The position numbers were made by a program, and so were the translations under genes. From NCBI GenBank assembly GCA_029780695.1, contig JAKOYD010000165.1, forward strand, positions 1-35,554: a stretch of 35,554 nucleotides of DNA. Direction: 5' to 3'. Under the pieces are notes generated by a model, which searched no databases, was not told the origin of the DNA, and saw only the letters and a list, made by a program, of their open reading frames with translations. Origin of the DNA: Pseudomonadota bacterium (GTDB lineage: Bacteria > Pseudomonadota > Gammaproteobacteria > Burkholderiales > Burkholderiaceae_C). Shown here one piece after another: positions 19,718 to 26,001 of this stretch (positions within the stretch are counted from its first letter, which is position 1; every line of letters starts with the position of its first letter).

Positions 19718-20218
19718 ATGCCTAGTAAAAACCCTGATTGGATCGAATCGCGCGCCGACGTGATCGAGAACGTGCCGTTTGCCGACTTGCGCATCGGGCA
19801 GCGCGCGCGCCTTGCGCGGCGCGTGACGCGCGAAACCATCGAACACTTTGCCGAATCGACCGGCGACTTCAACCCGGCGCACCTCGACGAAGAGTACGCG
19901 CGCGCCAGCCGCTTCGGCGGCATCATCGCCCACGGCATGTGGAGCGGGGCGCTCATATCGGCCGTGCTGGGCACGCTGCTGCCCGGGCCGGGCACGATCT
20001 ATCTTGAGCAAACGCTGAAGTATCTGCGGCCGGTGCGCCCGGGGGACTTGTTGAGCGCCGAGGTCACGGTGGCGGCGCTGGACGCCGAACGCCACCGCGT
20101 CGAGCTGGAATGCGAAGTGCGCAACCAGGACGGCGACGTCGTGGTGCGCGGCGTGGCCACCGTGCTCGCCCCGCTGGACCACATTTGCCGCCCACGGCCC
20201 GCGCTGCAGACGATTTGA
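19718..20218 (+). CDS. MaoC-like (R)-hydratase domain protein
   Basis: A 166-aa hot-dog-fold protein of the MaoC/PhaJ type. The hydratase motif GDFNPAHLDEEYA carries the catalytic Asp and His. It is followed by FGGIIAHGMWSGALISAVLGTLLPGPG and the YLRPVRPGD strand. PhaJ-like members hydrate enoyl-CoA to (R)-3-hydroxyacyl-CoA. It is a single-domain form, slightly longer than PhaJ because of a 20-residue N-terminal extension. The upstream SDR suggests a beta-oxidation or hydroxyacyl pathway pair, but the SDR lacks its normal active site. The start ATG has no strong ribosome site. Confidence 0.87.
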   Translation: MPSKNPDWIESRADVIENVPFADLRIGQRARLARRVTRETIEHFAESTGDFNPAHLDEEYARASRFGGIIAHGMWSGALISAVLGTLLPGPGTIYLEQTLKYLRPVRPGDLLSAEVTVAALDAERHRVELECEVRNQDGDVVVRGVATVLAPLDHICRPRPALQTI

Positions 20219-20223
20219 GCACG

Positions 20224-20245
20224 GCGGGCCGGTGCAACGGCCCGC
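20224..20245. terminator. GC hairpin between convergent genes
   Basis: GCGGGCCG (20224-20231), loop GTGCAA, CGGCCCGC (20238-20245): a perfect 8-bp stem in the 36-nt gap between convergent genes. There is no T run on either strand, so its activity as a terminator is uncertain. Confidence 0.4.
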
Positions 20246-20254
20246 AAAGAGCGC

Positions 20255-20773
20255 TTACGCCCCGAGCGCGCCGCGCAGCTCGGCGATGAGCTTCTTCTCG
20301 TCGTCCGACAGGCGCGTGCCGCCAAAGCCCAGAAAGCCGCCCTCGGTCGATGCCATGGCCACCTTCTCGGCTACGCCCAGCGCCCATTGGCGGTACTGCG
20401 CGGCCTGCGCCGGGTCGACCTTGCTGGCCAGCAGTTGCGCCACTTCGCGCGCATCGTCCAGCGTCTGCGCGGTCAGCTTCTCCGCTGACGTGATGCCCTT
20501 GGCCTTCAAGCGTGCCATGGCCCAGTCGCGCGTCTTGCGGGCCTGGTCCAGTTCGGCCGCTTTGTCGGCGGCGGACGGATCGGGCACGATGGCCTGAATC
20601 AGTTCGTTGCCGGGGTAGTCTTTCACGCCCGCCATCAAGGCCTGGCCGCTGGCAAACATTTCCTTGCCCGTGCCAAACAGCCCGCTGCGGCCAGCAAAGG
20701 CGACGGCGGAGCCAATGGACTGGGGCAGCGCCGCCAGCAGTTGCAGTTCATCTTCGGTCAGGTTCAGGGCCAT
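20255..20773 (-). CDS. unrecognised conserved-looking cytoplasmic protein
   Basis: 172 aa that I do not recognise. It starts MALNLTEDELQLLAALPQ, is mostly helical and charged, and has a Gly-rich turn (GGFLGFGGTRLSDDEKK) near the end. There is no signal peptide or membrane segment. The SDDEKKLIAELRGALG end and the TEDELQLLAALP opening are amphipathic. ATG 20773 is the clear start, and codon use is like that of the neighbours. It lies downstream of the SulP transporter on the same strand with a 102-nt gap, so it may be transcribed separately. Confidence 0.75.
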   Translation of the reverse strand: MALNLTEDELQLLAALPQSIGSAVAFAGRSGLFGTGKEMFASGQALMAGVKDYPGNELIQAIVPDPSAADKAAELDQARKTRDWAMARLKAKGITSAEKLTAQTLDDAREVAQLLASKVDPAQAAQYRQWALGVAEKVAMASTEGGFLGFGGTRLSDDEKKLIAELRGALGA

Positions 20774-20875
20774 GCTTGCGTGCTCCCAGGTGGTTGAGTG
20801 ACAGCGCGCAGTCTAGGCGCGGCCGCGGCGCGCCGACGTAGGCCGACGCCGCGTGGCGGGTCGCCCGCGTGCGCA

Positions 20876-22630
20876 TCAGGCCTCGTCCCAGTCCTTCCAG
20901 TCCACGGCGTGCGCGCGCCGGTACACGTTGACGGCGTTGCCCACGGTGGGGTGAAAGTGCTCGGCGTCAAAGCGCGGGCTGAGGCCGTAGCGCATGATCA
21001 GGTCGCGCACGTGGCCGGGCAGGCCCGCGAATTGCAGCTCGATGCCGCGCGCCTGCAGTTCATGGTCCAGCGCGGCCAGCATGTCGGCGGCGGTCACGTC
21101 GATGTCGTTGACCGCCTCGGCCGCCACGATGACCTGGCGCGTCGGCGTGGTGGCGCTGTCCACGGCCTGCAGCACGGCTTCGCGGAACAGGTCGGCGTTG
21201 GCGAAAAACAGCTGCTCGTCCCAGCGAAACAGCACCAGCCCCGGCACGAAGCGGCCTTCGGGGTGGCGCGTGGCATCGTGGTAGCCCTTGCGGCCGTTCA
21301 CCCGCACCAGCACGGTGTAGTACGGGTGCCAGGCGTTCCACACCATCACCAGCAGCGACAGCGCAATGGCGCCGGCAATGCCCTCGATCACGCCGAAGAA
21401 CACCACGCCCAGAAAGCTGACGCCCGCCAGCATGAATTCCACCGGCCGCTGGCGCAGCAGCGCCAGCATGCCTGGCCAGTCGGTGAAGGTGATGCAGGCG
21501 GTGATGACCACCGCGCCCAGCGCCGCCTGCGGCATGTCCTTGAGCAGGCCGGGCGCCAGCACCAGCAGCAGAGCGATGACCGCCGCGCCCACCAGATTGG
21601 CCAACTGCGTCTGCGCGCCGGCGGCGGCGGCCACCGGCGTGCGCGAATTGCTGCTGCTGATCGGAAAGCCCTGAAACAGCCCCGTGGCCAGGTTGGCGCT
21701 GCCCAGCGCCAGCATTTCCTGGTCGGCGTTGACGCGCGTGCCACCGCGCTGCGCCAGCGCGCGCGACAGCACGCTGGTGTCGGCAAACGCCAGCAGCGCG
21801 ATGATGGCCGCGCCCGGCGCCAGCACGCGCAGATCGGCCAGCGTCATGCCCGCGAAGGGCAGCGCCGGCAGCGGCAGGCCGTGCGGCACCGGGCCGATCA
21901 CGTCCAGCCCCTGCGTGCCGGCCAGATCCAACCCCGCCGACACGGCGGTGGCCAATACCACCGCGATCAACACACCCGGCCAGCGCGGGCGCCAGCGGCG
22001 CAGGCCCAGGATGATGGCCAGGCAACCCAGGCCAACGGCCATTGCCGCCGGGTTGCCGTGCCCTCGCCAGAAGCCGGTGGCCATGGCCACCACGCGCTCG
22101 ACCGAGCCGTTGACCGAGGCCGAAAAACCCAGCAGCTTGGGCATCTGGCTGATCATCACGGTGAGCGCGATGGCGTTGAAAAACCCGAGCCGGATCGGTT
22201 TGGAAAACAAGTCCGCCATCACCCCCAGCCGCGCAAAGCCGATCAACAGCAGAAAGCCGCCGGTCATCAGCGCCAGCACGCCAGCCAGCGCAATCGCCCG
22301 TTCCACGCTGCCGCCGGCCAGCGGCAGGATCAGGCTGGCGATGACGGCCGCCAGGGTCGAATCCGGCCCCAGCACCATGATGCGGCTGGGCCCCAGCAGC
22401 GCGTACACCAGCAGCGGCACGATGGTGGCGTACAGCCCGTGAATGGCCGGCACGCCCGCCGCCTCGGCATAACCCATGCCCACCGGCACCAGGATGGCCG
22501 ACAGCACCAGCCCCGCCACCACGTCGCGCGCCAGCCAGTCGCGCCGGTAGTTCAGCAGCACATGCAGGCCGGGCGCAAAGCGCAGCCAGCCCGCGGCGGG
22601 CGGCGGCAAGGGCGGTGGCGTGGTGCTCAT
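20876..22630 (-). CDS. SulP family inorganic anion transporter with STAS domain
   Basis: A 584-aa inner-membrane SLC26/SulP protein. The membrane domain (about 25-430) has the family opening DVVAGLVLSAILVPVGMGYAEAAGVPAIHGLYATIVPLLVYALLGPSR, here only partly quoted: key residues are the VPVGMGYAE and GPSR steps. ISSSNSRTP marks the conserved region near helix 10. A C-terminal STAS domain (about 455-560) includes NDIDVTAADML, which aligns with the usual phosphoregulated serine/threonine loop. Members carry sulfate, bicarbonate or dicarboxylates; the substrate is not evident. It starts 4 nt after the stop of the DMT transporter gene, so the two form one transcript. Confidence 0.93.
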   Translation of the reverse strand: MSTTPPPLPPPAAGWLRFAPGLHVLLNYRRDWLARDVVAGLVLSAILVPVGMGYAEAAGVPAIHGLYATIVPLLVYALLGPSRIMVLGPDSTLAAVIASLILPLAGGSVERAIALAGVLALMTGGFLLLIGFARLGVMADLFSKPIRLGFFNAIALTVMISQMPKLLGFSASVNGSVERVVAMATGFWRGHGNPAAMAVGLGCLAIILGLRRWRPRWPGVLIAVVLATAVSAGLDLAGTQGLDVIGPVPHGLPLPALPFAGMTLADLRVLAPGAAIIALLAFADTSVLSRALAQRGGTRVNADQEMLALGSANLATGLFQGFPISSSNSRTPVAAAAGAQTQLANLVGAAVIALLLVLAPGLLKDMPQAALGAVVITACITFTDWPGMLALLRQRPVEFMLAGVSFLGVVFFGVIEGIAGAIALSLLVMVWNAWHPYYTVLVRVNGRKGYHDATRHPEGRFVPGLVLFRWDEQLFFANADLFREAVLQAVDSATTPTRQVIVAAEAVNDIDVTAADMLAALDHELQARGIELQFAGLPGHVRDLIMRYGLSPRFDAEHFHPTVGNAVNVYRRAHAVDWKDWDEA

Positions 22631-22634
22631 GCGG

Positions 22635-23537
22635 TCAACGCCGGGCCGACACCGCGATGCCGGCCACGATCAGCCCGAACGCCAGCGCGTGGTACAGGCG
22701 CGGCGTCTCGCCCAGAAACAGCGCCGACATCACGGCGGCAAACACCGGCGTCAGGTTGCTGAAAAAACCCGCCACGGCCGGCCCCGCGCGCTGCACGCCC
22801 AGACCCCAGCAGCGGTACGCCAGCACCGCCGGCCCCACGGCCACGAACAGCAGCGTGACCACCAGCGTCCAGCCCCAGGCGATGCGTGCGCCGGTCAGCG
22901 CCCATTCGCCGCCCGTCAGCAGCGCCGACCAACCCAGCCCGAAGACCACCTGCCCCAGCAGAAAAGCCGCCCAGTCGGCGCGAATCGCGTCCGGCTCGGC
23001 CCGGCGTGACAGCAACCACGAATACCACGCCCAGGCGATGGTGGCCACCACCATGTACAAGTCGCCCGGCACCAGCGTCAGGCGCGCCAGCTGCGCCCAT
23101 TCGCCGCGTGCCAGCACCACCGCCACGCCGGCCATCGACAGCAGCGCACCCAGCAGTTGCGGCCGCGTGATCGGCGCGTTGAAGAACAGCCGCCCCAGCG
23201 CCAGCATCCACAGCGGCATGCTGGAGGCCACCAGCGTCACGTTCAGCGGCGTGGACGTGTGCAGCGCCAGATACTGCAGCGCGTTGTACAGCCCCACGCC
23301 CAAGAGGCCCAGCAGCGCAAAGCGCCGCCAATGCGACCACAGCCCGCTGCCCGGCCGCAGCACCCAGCCACCCAGCGGCAGCAGGAAGGCAAAGGCCAGC
23401 ACCCAGCGCAGAAAGTTCAGCGTGACCGGCGGCACCAGGTCGGCCACCAGCCTGCCGACCACCGCATTGCCGGCCCACAACAAAGGCGGCAGCGTCAGCA
23501 GGGCGGTGGTGGCGGGCGTCAGGCGCGCGGCGGTCAT
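22635..23537 (-). CDS. DMT superfamily (EamA) transporter
   Basis: A 300-aa, ten-helix drug/metabolite transporter with two EamA repeats (about 10-140 and 155-298). PPLLWAGNAVVGRLVADLVPP is the typical first-helix motif. ATG 23537 (MTAARLTPATT) is chosen; a TTG at 23585 would add 16 residues with no support. It is the first gene of a two-gene unit with the SulP transporter. Its sequence differs from the other EamA protein in the window, so the two are not recent duplicates. Substrate unknown. Confidence 0.88.
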   Translation of the reverse strand: MTAARLTPATTALLTLPPLLWAGNAVVGRLVADLVPPVTLNFLRWVLAFAFLLPLGGWVLRPGSGLWSHWRRFALLGLLGVGLYNALQYLALHTSTPLNVTLVASSMPLWMLALGRLFFNAPITRPQLLGALLSMAGVAVVLARGEWAQLARLTLVPGDLYMVVATIAWAWYSWLLSRRAEPDAIRADWAAFLLGQVVFGLGWSALLTGGEWALTGARIAWGWTLVVTLLFVAVGPAVLAYRCWGLGVQRAGPAVAGFFSNLTPVFAAVMSALFLGETPRLYHALAFGLIVAGIAVSARR

Positions 23538-23589
23538 GGGCGCGACTGTAGCCCATGGCGCAGCCCACCGGTCCGCCAAATTCAACCAT

Positions 23590-23644
23590 CAAATCGGGCG
23601 CTGGCGCTTGTCTGTAAAGCGCAAACAGCTATCAATTGTGTAGT
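23590..23644 (+). repeat. dispersed palindromic repeat, copy R3
   Basis: GCGCTT and AAGCGC arms (23604-23622 region) followed by the 17-nt tail GCTATCAATTGTGTAGT (23628-23644). It lies in the divergent gap between the DMT transporter and the quinone oxidoreductase. Confidence 0.85.
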
Positions 23645-23719
23645 AAACGCCGCGCTGGCGACGGCGCGTGCCGCTTCGTGGCACCATCGCGGGCTGATTC
23701 ATCGCAAGGAGACTTCGCC

Positions 23720-24703
23720 ATGCCCCTGGCCGTACAAATTGCCCGCCCCGGCGGCCCCGAAGCAATGCAACTGGTCGACGTGCCCGTGGGAGAACCCGGC
23801 CCCGGCCAGATCCGCATCCGCCACCAAGCCATCGGGCTGAACTACATCGACGTCTACCAGCGCACCGGCCTGTACACCCTGCCCATGCCGCTGACCTTGG
23901 GCATGGAAGGCGCCGGCATCGTCGAGGCCGTGGGCGAGGGCGTGACGCACCTGCAGGCGGGCGACCGCGCGGCGTATGCCAGCAACCCGCCCGGCAGCTA
24001 CAGCGAAGCGCGCGTGATGCCCGCGCTGGCGGTGTGCAAGCTGCCCGATGACATCAGCTTTGAAACCGGCGCCGCCATGATGCTGAAGGGCCTGACGGCG
24101 CAATACCTGCTGCGCAAGACGCTGCCGGTGGAAGGCCTGCAGGCCGGCGACCATATCCTGTGGCACGCCGCCGCTGGCGGTGTCGGCCTGATCGCCTGCC
24201 AATGGGCCAAGGCGCTGGGCTATCAGTTGATCGCCACCGCCGGTTCAGATGAAAAATGCCAACTGGCCCTTGCCAATGGCGCGGCGCATGCTATCAATTA
24301 CAGAACGGAAGACTTTGCCGCCCGCGTGAAGGAGATCACGGGCGGCCAAGGCGTGAAGGTCGTCTACGACTCGGTCGGCAAGGACACCTGGGAAGGCTCG
24401 CTGCAGTGCCTGCGCCCCTTCGGCCTGATGGCCAGCTTCGGCAACGCGTCCGGCCCCGTGCCGCCCTTCGCCCCCGCCATCCTGGCGCCCAAGTGCCTGT
24501 ACGTGACCCGCGCCACGCTGTTCACGCACATCGCCACGCGAGAAAGCTGCCAGAAGATGGCGGACGACCTGTTTGACGTGGTCCGCGCAGGCCAGGTCAA
24601 GATCCACATCGACCAGCGTTTTCCGCTTGCGGAAGTGCAGGCCGCGCACAAGGCGCTGGAGGCGCGGCAGACTACAGGGTCGACGGTGTTGACCTTGGGT
24701 TGA
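23720..24703 (+). CDS. NADPH:quinone oxidoreductase (QorA type, MDR family)
   Basis: A 327-aa zinc-independent medium-chain reductase that reduces quinones or other enones with NADPH. ATG 23720 follows AAGGAG (23706-23711). Motifs: NYIDVYQRTGLYTLPMP, GMEGAGIVEAVGEGV, the cofactor loop AAAGGVGLIACQWAKALG, and the C-terminal FPLAEVQAAHKALEARQTTG typical of QorA. No zinc-ligand cysteines are seen. It is separated from the divergent transporter by a copy of the dispersed repeat. An AT-rich patch at 24290-24302 resembles the repeat tail but codes the family-typical AINY. Confidence 0.93.
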   Translation: MPLAVQIARPGGPEAMQLVDVPVGEPGPGQIRIRHQAIGLNYIDVYQRTGLYTLPMPLTLGMEGAGIVEAVGEGVTHLQAGDRAAYASNPPGSYSEARVMPALAVCKLPDDISFETGAAMMLKGLTAQYLLRKTLPVEGLQAGDHILWHAAAGGVGLIACQWAKALGYQLIATAGSDEKCQLALANGAAHAINYRTEDFAARVKEITGGQGVKVVYDSVGKDTWEGSLQCLRPFGLMASFGNASGPVPPFAPAILAPKCLYVTRATLFTHIATRESCQKMADDLFDVVRAGQVKIHIDQRFPLAEVQAAHKALEARQTTGSTVLTLG

Positions 24704-24713
24704 ATGTTCGGCT

Positions 24714-24769
24714 TTGACACATCCCTCGTCATGCCGCATGATTGCATGAATTTTTGGGGGCAATCATGC
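24714..24769 (+). promoter_or_regulatory. promoter and operator of the CcdB-type toxin-antitoxin operon
   Basis: TTGACA (24714-24719, perfect -35), 17 nt, then CATGAT (24737-24742, 4 of 6). GCATGATTGC (24736-24745) and GCAATCATGC (24760-24769) are perfect 10-bp inverted repeats 14 nt apart. The left arm covers the -10 and the right arm covers the antitoxin ATG. Transcription would start near 24749, inside the spacer, so the arms more likely bind protein as DNA than fold as RNA. Confidence 0.7.
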
Positions 24770-25083
24770 TGAAGGAAGTCGGCGCCAGCGGCCAGATTTC
24801 GCTGGGCAAGCGGTTTGCGGGCCAGTTGTTCGAGATGGTGGTGCATGCCGATGAGCGGGTCGAACTGATCCCGATGAGGGTGGTGGCTGCGACAGCGAAG
24901 ACGGCGAGTGCCCCGGCGCCGACCGGCGAGCCTTGGCTTCCGCCGGGAGGCTATGCGCGTGCAAGCGCATGGGCACTGGAGAACCGGGAAGCGCTTGAGC
25001 ACTACGCGGCGCAGATCGAGGCGCACGGTACGGCAGCCGAAGAACTGCAGCAGTACTTGCAGGAAACCGGTCACGCCGGGTGA
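24766..25083 (+). CDS. antitoxin of a CcdB-type toxin-antitoxin pair
   Basis: 105 aa, 6 nt upstream of the ccdB-like gene. The N-terminal part (MLKEVGASGQISLGKRFAGQLFEM...VELIPMRVV) is beta-rich and reads like an AbrB/SpoVT-type DNA-binding module. A Pro/Ala linker follows (about 48-63). The C-terminal segment ALENREALEHYAAQIEAHG resembles the CcdA toxin-binding tail. ATG 24766 has GGGGGC just before it; a TTG at 24742 is the less likely alternative. The operator arm overlapping the start codon suggests tight autoregulation. The two-part domain reading is by eye. Confidence 0.75.
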   Translation: MLKEVGASGQISLGKRFAGQLFEMVVHADERVELIPMRVVAATAKTASAPAPTGEPWLPPGGYARASAWALENREALEHYAAQIEAHGTAAEELQQYLQETGHAG

Positions 25084-25089
25084 TGGCGC

Positions 25090-25398
25090 ATGCCGCGTTT
25101 CGACGTCTATCGCAACCCCAATCGCCGCGCCAAATACACGCTGTACCTCGACGTGCAGAGCGACTTGGTGAATACGGTCACGCGCTGGTGCATTCCCCTG
25201 CACGCTGCCGAGCCGGGCCAGCCCGTGATGCAGCGCGCACAGAGCAGCCTCAAGGTCGGCGACGAACTCTACGTGCTGGACACACCAAACCTGCTTGCCG
25301 TGCCCGCCACGCTGCTGCGCCAGCCCTTGCGCCGTCTGACCGAGGGCGAGCAGGCGGTGGTCGAAGCCTGCATTGAATTCATGCTGCGTGGCTATTGA
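25090..25398 (+). CDS. ccdB: CcdB family toxin
   Basis: 102 aa, the normal CcdB length. The opening MPRFDVYRNPNRRAKYTLYLDVQSDLVNTVTRWCIPL is the CcdB signature, and the C-terminal LTEGEQAVVEACIEFMLRGY replaces the E. coli ending DFLIAGI. CcdB poisons DNA gyrase by trapping the GyrA-DNA complex. E. coli CcdB needs its last three residues (Trp99, Gly100, Ile101); this protein ends MLRGY, so potency is uncertain. Its stop is 3 nt from the stop of convergent lspA, with no terminator between. Confidence 0.9.
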   Translation: MPRFDVYRNPNRRAKYTLYLDVQSDLVNTVTRWCIPLHAAEPGQPVMQRAQSSLKVGDELYVLDTPNLLAVPATLLRQPLRRLTEGEQAVVEACIEFMLRGY

Positions 25399-25401
25399 GC
25401 G

Positions 25402-25917
25402 TCATCGACCGCGCCGCACACGCAGCAGCTCATCCAGAATCAACCCGATCGCTCCCGCCGTGATGGCGGCATCGGCGATGTTGAACGCCGGGAAGTGCCC
25501 GCGATAGAACATGGGTGAGAGAAAAGCCCAGTGGAAGTCCAGAAAGTCCACCACATAGCCGTGCAACAGCCGGTCGATCACGTTGCCGACGGCACCGCCC
25601 AGGATCATGCTGAGCGAGAACGCGAACAGCTTCTGCCCCGGGTGCGAGCGCAGCAGCCAGACGATGAACAGCGACGCCGCCGTCGCCAGCGCGACGAAGA
25701 ACCAGCGCTGCCAGCCGCCCGCACCGGCCAAAAACGAGAACGCCGCGCCCGTGTTGTGGGCGCGCACGACGTTGAAGAAGCTCGTCACATAGGTGCTGTC
25801 GCCGAGCTGGTAGTTGCCCAGGATCAGTTGCTTGGTGAACTGGTCCAGCACCGCCACCAGCGCGGCCAGTGCAAGCCACAGCGCAAGGTGCGGGGCTGAG
25901 GAATTTCGTCGAGCCAT
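25402..25917 (-). CDS. lspA: lipoprotein signal peptidase LspA
   Basis: The inner-membrane aspartyl peptidase that removes signal peptides from prolipoproteins after diacylglyceryl modification. It is 171 aa with four hydrophobic helices (about 9-25, 68-88, 96-112 and 141-162). The catalytic aspartates are Asp124 in [10 protein letters not shown] and Asp149 in [14 protein letters not shown] and [11 protein letters not shown] are also family motifs. It is the last gene of ribF-ileS-lspA, the standard order in gammaproteobacteria and betaproteobacteria. A palindromic repeat (25962-25989) sits between ileS and lspA. Confidence 0.97.
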   Translation of the reverse strand: MARRNSSAPHLALWLALAALVAVLDQFTKQLILGNYQLGDSTYVTSFFNVVRAHNTGAAFSFLAGAGGWQRWFFVALATAASLFIVWLLRSHPGQKLFAFSLSMILGGAVGNVIDRLLHGYVVDFLDFHWAFLSPMFYRGHFPAFNIADAAITAGAIGLILDELLRVRRGR

Positions 25918-25961
25918 GAAGATGGGTGTCCGTGTCTAACGTGCGATGGGGCACAAAATTC

Positions 25962-25989
25962 CGTCATTCCCGCCTGCGCAGGAATGACG
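25962..25989. repeat. REP/dRS3-like palindrome between ileS and lspA
   Basis: CGTCATTCC (25962-25970) and GGAATGACG (25981-25989) are perfect arms around a further palindrome CCTGCGCAGG (25973-25982). It resembles ATTCCC-N8-GGGAAT repeats known from betaproteobacteria such as dRS3 of Neisseria. A half copy lies at 35354-35372. Confidence 0.8.
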
Positions 25990-26001
25990 AAATTGGATCG
26001 A

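Noticed and set aside
24290..24306. GCTATCAATTACAGAAC in the quinone oxidoreductase as another repeat tail
   Set aside because: It codes AINYRTEDF, typical of the family at this place, so chance similarity is likely.
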